Shown here one piece after another: positions 6,255-10,257 of a stretch of DNA of 10,257 nt (position 1 is its first letter; the number at the start of each line of letters is the position of its first letter). The notes beneath the pieces were generated by a model that did no database searches, was not told the origin of the DNA, and saw nothing but the letters and a program-made list of their open reading frames with translations. The stretch lies in NCBI GenBank assembly GCA_016875645.1, contig VGPE01000085.1, positions 1 through 10,257 of the forward strand. Reading direction: 5' to 3'. Origin of the DNA: Chloroflexota bacterium (GTDB taxonomy: Bacteria > Chloroflexota > Limnocylindria > Limnocylindrales > CSP1-4). The position numbers and the translations under genes are program-made.

Positions 6255-6268
6255 GGCGCATGAGCCGG
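6237..6268. repeat. Perfect tandem duplication of a 16-base unit
   Basis: ACGGCGCATGAGCCGG occurs at 6237-6252 and again, exactly, at 6253-6268, followed by the first three bases of a third copy. The first copy overlaps the right arm of the palindrome at 6223-6254. It may be a recent slippage product or a pair of protein-binding sites. Confidence 0.85.
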
Positions 6269-6384
6269 ACGCCACCCGGCGCTACCCCGCGCCACCAGGG
6301 CGCGAGGCGGCCGCGGTCACGCGCCTGCGGCGAGCAGGGTCGCGCGCCGAATGCCACGCCAGGGTGACCGGCCACGGCACAGCG

Positions 6385-6418
6385 GGGCGCCCGCAGGGCG
6401 CTGACCGTCGCCTACGAT
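6385..6418 (+). promoter_or_regulatory. Candidate promoter (-10 TACGAT) with an upstream palindrome, for the PLP-dependent lyase
   Basis: TACGAT (6413-6418) fits a -10 element and would give a leader of about 25 bases. The expected -35 position is covered by the inverted repeat GCGCCC-GCA-GGGCGC (6387-6401), whose left part is inside the 8-base palindrome GGGCGCCC (6385-6392). A repressor bound there would block the promoter. No recognisable -35 hexamer is seen. Confidence 0.35.
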
Positions 6419-6438
6419 TGTCGTCCGCCGCCACAGCC

Positions 6439-6444
6439 GGGAGG
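6439..6444 (+). promoter_or_regulatory. Ribosome binding site GGGAGG for the PLP-dependent lyase
   Basis: GGGAGG ends five bases before the ATG at 6450. A nearer ATG at 6445 in another frame meets a stop after two codons, so 6450 is the start. Confidence 0.7.
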
Positions 6445-6449
6445 ATGAG

Positions 6450-7745
6450 ATGACCACCGCCGAGGCACCCGCCGCCGCGCAGCCGCAGCGCGCCACCCTT
6501 CCCGAACACGGCCACACGCGCGACGAGATCCGCCGGATGATCGACGAGGCGTCGCGCGAGGACATCCTGGATTTCGAGCAGCGGCTCATGGCGGGCGGCA
6601 CCTACCCCGCCGGCGACGACGTGATGGAGGTGGCCAAGGAAGCGTTCCTGCGCTTCTTCTCCACCAACCCCCTCTACTCGTCCATCTTCAAGAGCCTCGC
6701 CCAGATGGAGCGCGTGATCGTGGAGATGACGGCCGGCCTCCTCCACGGCCCCACCGCGACCGGATCCGTCACCAGCGGCGGCAGCGAGTCGATCCTGATG
6801 GGCGTGAAGATCGCCCGCGACCGCGCCCGCACGCTGCACCCCGAGATCACCGAGCCCGAGGTGATCATCCCGTTCTCGGCCCACCCGGCCTTCACCAAGG
6901 GCGCCCACTACTTCGGGTTCAGGAAGGTCGAGGCGCCGCTCCGGCCGGACCTCAACCTCGACGTCGAGGCCTACAAGCGCCTGATCACCCGCAACACCGT
7001 GCTGATGATCGGCTCGGCGCCGGGCATGACGCTGGGCCAGGTGGACCCCATCGAGGAACTGGCCCCGCTCGCCCTGGAGCGCAACATCAACTTCCACGTG
7101 GACTCGTGCATCGGCGGCTACTTCCTGCCGTTTGCGGAGATGCTGGGCTACCCGATCCCCACGTTCGACTTCCGCGTGCCGGGGGTGACCACAATCTCAG
7201 CCGACCTGCACAAGTTCGGGTACACGGCCAAGGGCGCGAGCGTGATCATGAGCCGCGACCCGGAGATCTTCGAGTACCAGGTGTTCCGCTTCGGGGCGCC
7301 CCATCACGACCCCAACTGGTACACCACCCCTTCCGCCACCGGTACGCGCCCCGGCGGCGCCATGGCGGCGGCATGGGCCGTGCTCCAGTACCTGGGCGTG
7401 GACGGCTACAAGCGCCTCGTCGGCCAGGCGATGCGCTACATGGAACGCTTCAAGGCCGGCATCAACTCGATCCCTGGCCTCCAGGTGATGGGCAACCCGG
7501 CGATGACGGTGTTCGGCTACACCTCCACGGACCCCGCGCTGGACATCTTCGCCATCGCGAAGGGCCTGGAGGCGCGCGGCTGGCTGGTCTTCCCCGACGA
7601 GTACCCGCGGCCCGCGATCCGGTTCATGCAGTCGCCCGGCCACGAGCCGTACATCGACGCGTACCTGGCGGACCTGCGCGAGGTGGCCGAACTGGTGCGC
7701 CGGGGCGAGATCACGAGCGAGGGCGGCAAGGCCCGCTACAGCTGA
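6450..7745 (+). CDS. PLP-dependent lyase/decarboxylase (group II decarboxylase superfamily, sphingosine-1-phosphate lyase-like)
   Basis: This 431-residue fold-type I PLP enzyme has the main cofactor elements: GSVTSGGSESILMG (105-118) for phosphate binding, His145 in FSAHPAF stacked on the ring, Asp218 in NFHVDSCIGG, and the Schiff-base Lys255 in TISADLHKFGYTAKG. The 'TSGG(S/T)ESI' and 'SAD.HK.GY..KG' strings resemble sphingosine-1-phosphate lyases more than glutamate or tyrosine decarboxylases, which share the general plan. There is no N-terminal membrane segment, so the enzyme should be cytosolic. A Pro/Ala-rich stretch of about 18 residues precedes the first conserved part. It is a single-gene unit with its own promoter and GGGAGG, convergent with fumC. 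Known bacterial members split phosphorylated sphingoid bases into an aldehyde and phosphoethanolamine. Whether that substrate applies here is unproven; an amino-acid decarboxylase is the alternative. Confidence 0.85.
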   Translation: MTTAEAPAAAQPQRATLPEHGHTRDEIRRMIDEASREDILDFEQRLMAGGTYPAGDDVMEVAKEAFLRFFSTNPLYSSIFKSLAQMERVIVEMTAGLLHGPTATGSVTSGGSESILMGVKIARDRARTLHPEITEPEVIIPFSAHPAFTKGAHYFGFRKVEAPLRPDLNLDVEAYKRLITRNTVLMIGSAPGMTLGQVDPIEELAPLALERNINFHVDSCIGGYFLPFAEMLGYPIPTFDFRVPGVTTISADLHKFGYTAKGASVIMSRDPEIFEYQVFRFGAPHHDPNWYTTPSATGTRPGGAMAAAWAVLQYLGVDGYKRLVGQAMRYMERFKAGINSIPGLQVMGNPAMTVFGYTSTDPALDIFAIAKGLEARGWLVFPDEYPRPAIRFMQSPGHEPYIDAYLADLREVAELVRRGEITSEGGKARYS

Positions 7746-7757
7746 GAGGCAGCGCCT

Positions 7758-7778
7758 GGCGGGCGTCGTTCGCCCGCC
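7758..7778 (+). terminator. Hairpin terminator candidate after the PLP-lyase gene
   Basis: GGCGGGCG (7758-7765) and CGCCCGCC (7771-7778) form a perfect 8-bp stem around a five-base loop, 12 bases after the TGA. No T-run follows. It lies between two convergent genes, where terminators are expected. Confidence 0.5.
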
Positions 7779-7831
7779 TGCTGGAACGCGTCCCGGAATT
7801 CGTCCGCGGCGCGCGGCGGATCAGCCAGGTC

Positions 7832-7851
7832 GGGGTGGCGGGAGCGACCCC
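7832..7851 (-). terminator. Hairpin terminator candidate after fumC
   Basis: GGGGTGGC (7832-7839) and GCGACCCC (7844-7851) form an 8-bp stem with one mismatch and a four-base loop. It sits six bases beyond the fumC stop on the minus strand. Each of the two convergent genes thus has its own hairpin in the 112-base gap. Confidence 0.4.
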
Positions 7852-7857
7852 AGGGCC

Positions 7858-9276
7858 TCAGCCCAGCGTCGGGCGGGTCATGTCCTCCGCGCGGACCCAG
7901 CGGTCGAAGTCGTCGGCCGAGACGTGGCCGGAGGCGACGGCCGCCTCGCGCAGGGTGGATCCGGCGTGGTGGGCGGCCTTTGCGATCGCGGCCGCCCGGT
8001 CGTAGCCGATGTGCGGCGCAAGGGCCGTCACCAGCATCAGCGACGATCCCACGTGCTCGGCGATCCGCTGTCGATCCGCTTCCAGGCCCTCGATGCAGTG
8101 CTCGCGAAACGAGCGGCAGCCATCGGTCAGGAGTTCGATCGCGTGGAGCAGGTCCAGCGCGATCAGCGGCTTGAACACGTTGAGTTCGAAATTGCCCTGG
8201 CTGCCCGCGATCGTGATCGCCACGTCATACCCGAAGACCTGGACGCAGACCATCGTCAGCATCTCGCTCTGGGTGGGGTTCACCTTGCCGGGCATGATCG
8301 ATGAGCCCGGCTCGTTCTCCGGCAGGCGCAGCTCACCGAGGCCGGCGCGCGGGCCGGAACCGAGCCAGCGAACGTCATTGGCGATCTTCATGAGGCTGGT
8401 CGCGAGCGTCTTGAGTGCACCCGACGAGAAGACTGACGCCTCCTGGCCCGCCAGGGCCTGGAACTTGTTGGGCGCGGAGGTGAACGGCTGACCCGTCAGC
8501 TGCGAGATCCGTCGCGCGACGCGCTCGGCGAACTCGGGGTGGGCATTCAGGCCGGTCCCGACGGCCGTCCCACCCAGCGCGATCTGGCGCAGGCCGGGCA
8601 GCACCGCTTCCAGGCGCTCGAGGTCGCCGTCGAGCGCGGCCACGTACCCGGAGAACTCCTGGCCCAGTGTCAACGGCACCGCGTCCTGGAGGTGGGTCCG
8701 GCCGATCTTGACGATGTCCGCCCACTCGCGGGCCTTCGCGTCCAGCGCATCGCGCAGCGCCCGGGCGGACGGGACCAGCCGCTCCGAGATCTCGGTCGCG
8801 ACCGCCACGTGCAGGGCGGTGGGGAACGTGTCGTTGGAGGACTGGCTCAGGTTGACGTCATCATTGGGATGGATCGGCTTCTTGCCGCCCCGCGAGCCGG
8901 TCGCCGCCTCGTTGGCGCGGCCCGCGATGACCTCGTTGACGTTCATGTTCGACTGGGTGCCCGACCCGGTCTGCCAGACCCGCAGCGGGAATTCCGCGTC
9001 AAGGCCGCCGGCAACCACCTCGTCCGCGGCGGCGACGATCAGGGCATGGCGCTCCGGGGGCAGCACGCCCAGGTCGTGGTTCACGTCGGCCGCGGCACGC
9101 TTGAGGATGCCGAAGGCGCGCACGATCGGTCGCGGCATGGTGTCCCGTCCCACCGCGAAGAAGTGCAGCGAGCGCTGGGTCTGCGCGGCCCAGTAGTGGT
9201 CGGCGGGGACCTCGATCGGCCCCATGGAGTCGGATTCGGTGCGGGTGGCGCCGGTCGGCGCCGCGGCATCGGTCAT
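7858..9276 (-). CDS. fumC: Class II fumarate hydratase (fumarase C)
   Basis: This 472-residue enzyme interconverts fumarate and L-malate in the TCA cycle as a cytosolic homotetramer without an Fe-S cluster. The superfamily signature GSSIMPGKVNPTQ (324-336) carries the mobile catalytic Ser loop. Other active-site strings are TGSGTQSNMNVNEV (103-116), HPNDDVN (136-142), SSNDTFPTA (146-154), the likely catalytic His195 in IGRTHLQDAVP, and KFQALAGQE (271-279). The PTQ after KVN and the GTQSNMN string favour fumarase over aspartate ammonia-lyase, which has related but different text there. The length is close to E. coli FumC (467 residues). ATG 9276 is chosen because the conserved N-terminus (ESDSMGPIEVPADHYWAAQTQRS begins about 14 residues in) fits it, and a -10 element sits just upstream. 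The frame stays open farther upstream, but that stretch does not look like fumarase and crosses the divergent promoter. Confidence 0.96.
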   Translation of the reverse strand: MTDAAAPTGATRTESDSMGPIEVPADHYWAAQTQRSLHFFAVGRDTMPRPIVRAFGILKRAAADVNHDLGVLPPERHALIVAAADEVVAGGLDAEFPLRVWQTGSGTQSNMNVNEVIAGRANEAATGSRGGKKPIHPNDDVNLSQSSNDTFPTALHVAVATEISERLVPSARALRDALDAKAREWADIVKIGRTHLQDAVPLTLGQEFSGYVAALDGDLERLEAVLPGLRQIALGGTAVGTGLNAHPEFAERVARRISQLTGQPFTSAPNKFQALAGQEASVFSSGALKTLATSLMKIANDVRWLGSGPRAGLGELRLPENEPGSSIMPGKVNPTQSEMLTMVCVQVFGYDVAITIAGSQGNFELNVFKPLIALDLLHAIELLTDGCRSFREHCIEGLEADRQRIAEHVGSSLMLVTALAPHIGYDRAAAIAKAAHHAGSTLREAAVASGHVSADDFDRWVRAEDMTRPTLG

Positions 9277-9285
9277 GGTTCGCCA

Positions 9286-9291
9286 AGTATC
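9286..9291 (-). promoter_or_regulatory. -10-like GATACT of a predicted leaderless fumC promoter
   Basis: Read on the minus strand, 9291-9286 is GATACT, ending nine bases before the fumC ATG. No Shine-Dalgarno sequence intervenes. The transcript would start at or within about two bases of the start codon. Confidence 0.5.
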
Positions 9292-9344
9292 GCGCGCCTG
9301 CGCCCCGGCCGGCGATCGGGCAGCCCGCGACGGATCGCGCACGC

Positions 9345-9350
9345 TAGAAT
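9345..9350 (+). promoter_or_regulatory. -10-like TAGAAT of a predicted leaderless promoter for the LolA-like gene
   Basis: TAGAAT is a close match to TATAAT and ends eight bases before the ATG at 9359. No Shine-Dalgarno sequence is present. It shares the 82-base divergent intergenic region with the fumC promoter. Confidence 0.55.
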
Positions 9351-9358
9351 GCGCGCCG

Positions 9359-10135
9359 ATGTCCATGACCCTCTGGGACCGCGCCGGTTCGCGGCCCGCT
9401 TCCCTGCCGGCCCGCCGGCCGCAGCAGATCGCCCTGCCTCCGGGCGCGGTCGATCTCGACGCGCTGTTCACGTTCATGCGCGACGCGGAATTGCGCGTGA
9501 GCACCCTGCGGATGCGGATCGAAGAGCGAACCTGGGCCACGCGCGGCGAACAGGTCATCCTCCACGAGGTGATGCTGCGCCACCCCGGTGAGGCTCGCGT
9601 GGCGACATCGGAGCCGGACCTGGGGACGCGCGGCAACTACGAGCTCTGGGTCTCCGACGGGACGACGGTTCGCACGTATTCGGCGCTCCACGGCATTGCC
9701 ACGACCCGGCCGGCGCGGCGGAGGCTGGCGGGCCTCGACAATCTCGACCTGCCGCCCTCGTCGCGTGTCTACCTGCCCGTCACGGCGTTGCCGATGGAGT
9801 CACTGCCGGACCTGTTTCTCCATCCGGCGGGCTTCCTCCAGAACGTCGTCGCCACCGGCGCGCCCCGGATCGTCACGACCGCCCAGCATCTCGGCCGCGA
9901 GACGATCCTGGTCGAGTGCCGGCACCCACGGGTGACCGAGGTCTCGACGGACCGCCCCGACCACACCCTCGAGCTGACCGTCGACCGGGAGACGGGCGTC
10001 ATCCTGCGCTTCGTCGAAACCGTCGGCGGCGAGGTGACGCGAGACGCGCTGGTGACGGCCTTCGAGCCGGACGCGCCATTGCCCGCCACGGCGTTCGAGC
10101 TGCTGGTTCCCCCTGGCGCAACGACGCTCTTCTGA
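9359..10135 (+). CDS. LolA/RseB-like (outer-membrane-lipoprotein-carrier fold) protein without a recognisable signal peptide
   Basis: This 258-residue protein has a pattern of alternating strands typical of the LolA/LppX/RseB half-barrel: an N-terminal helix (ALFTFMRDAELRVSTLRMR, 35-53), then strands with repeated polar-hydrophobic alternation, including YELWVSDGTTVRTYS (94-108) and HTLELTVDRETGVILRF (202-218). It closes with FELLVPPGATTLF. Such folds bind lipids or act as sensors outside the membrane, but no signal peptide, lipobox or membrane segment is visible here. The first 30 residues are polar and Arg/Pro-rich. The start is set at ATG 9359 (a second ATG follows two codons later) because the TAGAAT element lies eight bases before it. 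An in-frame ATG at 9224 would overlap fumC and is not signal-like either. Coding status is secure; the fold assignment is by pattern only and the function is unknown. Confidence 0.65.
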   Translation: MSMTLWDRAGSRPASLPARRPQQIALPPGAVDLDALFTFMRDAELRVSTLRMRIEERTWATRGEQVILHEVMLRHPGEARVATSEPDLGTRGNYELWVSDGTTVRTYSALHGIATTRPARRRLAGLDNLDLPPSSRVYLPVTALPMESLPDLFLHPAGFLQNVVATGAPRIVTTAQHLGRETILVECRHPRVTEVSTDRPDHTLELTVDRETGVILRFVETVGGEVTRDALVTAFEPDAPLPATAFELLVPPGATTLF

Positions 10136-10257
10136 TCGTCGGCGCCGTGGTGAGCCGGCGGCCGAGACTGGCGCGCCTGCCCCGCTGACGTCCGAACCGC
10201 CCGCCGCCCAGTCAGGGCCGACGACCCCGGAGCCGGTGATACCCGGGCCCACGCAGC
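10136..10257. other. Right-edge region with no assignable gene
   Basis: The 122 bases after the LolA-like gene contain no start codon with a ribosome binding site. One plus-strand frame stays open to the edge with a Pro/Ala/Thr-rich reading, which could be the beginning of a downstream gene, but nothing in the window fixes a start. Confidence 0.4.

Larger units (their letters stand above)
6052..6449. other. 398-base non-coding region with palindromes, a tandem duplication and a G-run
   Basis: No credible gene is seen on either strand. The left part (6052-6270) holds several stem-loops, a run of ten Gs and a perfect 16-base tandem duplication. The right part holds the presumed promoter and leader of the PLP-lyase gene. 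No tRNA cloverleaf or riboswitch core was recognised. Confidence 0.6.

Noticed and set aside
6237..6268. CRISPR-like repeat
   Set aside because: Two adjacent 16-base copies with no spacers and no cas genes; it is a simple tandem duplication.
6052..6449. tRNA, riboswitch or small RNA gene in the long gap
   Set aside because: Stem-loops are present, but no cloverleaf, T-loop motif or recognised aptamer core was found.
6282..7097. Minus-strand frame across the intergenic gap and the start of the PLP-lyase gene
   Set aside because: The text is Gly/Arg/His-rich without motifs and overlaps a strongly supported gene.
7858..9276. Aspartate ammonia-lyase as an alternative to fumarase
   Set aside because: The GTQSNMN and GKVNPTQ strings fit class II fumarase better than aspartase.
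8539..9591. Plus-strand frame antisense to fumC and running into the LolA-like gene
   Set aside because: Shadow of fumC; no domain and no ribosome binding site.
9277..9636. N-terminal extension of fumC beyond 9276
   Set aside because: The frame stays open, but the extra residues are not fumarase-like. They cross the divergent promoters and overlap the neighbouring gene.

Overview
The window is a very GC-rich stretch (roughly 70% by eye) of what looks like an ordinary bacterial chromosome: compact genes, short intergenic gaps, no insertion sequence, phage gene, tRNA, rRNA or CRISPR array. Gene content and the mix of leaderless and Shine-Dalgarno starts would suit a soil or aquatic Chloroflexota or a similar high-GC lineage, but no taxonomic marker gene is present, so this is only a suggestion.

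Layout, left to right. (1) On the minus strand, a very large gene (190-3651) encodes an MMPL/RND-type membrane transporter joined in frame to a complete AttH/CrtC-type lipocalin-like domain. A hydrophobic, lipobox-like segment lies at the junction. The start of an Rrf2-family regulator (1-161) follows 28 bases downstream and runs off the left edge. (2) Divergently, a small three-segment membrane protein (3841-4164) is followed by two GC-rich hairpins. (3) A two-gene operon (4313-6051) encodes a DapA-superfamily class I aldolase/lyase and an HpcH/HpaI class II aldolase, which overlap by four bases (ATGA). (4) A 398-base non-coding gap (6052-6449) holds imperfect palindromes, a perfect 16-base tandem duplication and a run of ten Gs. 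(5) A PLP-dependent lyase/decarboxylase of the sphingosine-1-phosphate lyase-like group (6450-7745) converges on a class II fumarase (7858-9276, minus strand). Terminator-like hairpins lie between them. (6) Divergent from fumC, a LolA/RseB-like protein with no visible signal peptide (9359-10135) ends close to the right edge.

The two aldolases probably act in one carbon-catabolic route that yields pyruvate. Fumarase is a central TCA enzyme with its own promoter and need not be linked to them. The transporter-lipocalin fusion probably handles a lipid or other hydrophobic compound at the cell envelope. The two most notable observations are this fusion and a recurring promoter arrangement: three genes have a -10-like hexamer 7-9 bases before an ATG with no Shine-Dalgarno sequence (predicted leaderless mRNAs), while genes with a longer leader or inside the operon have a clear GGAGG.
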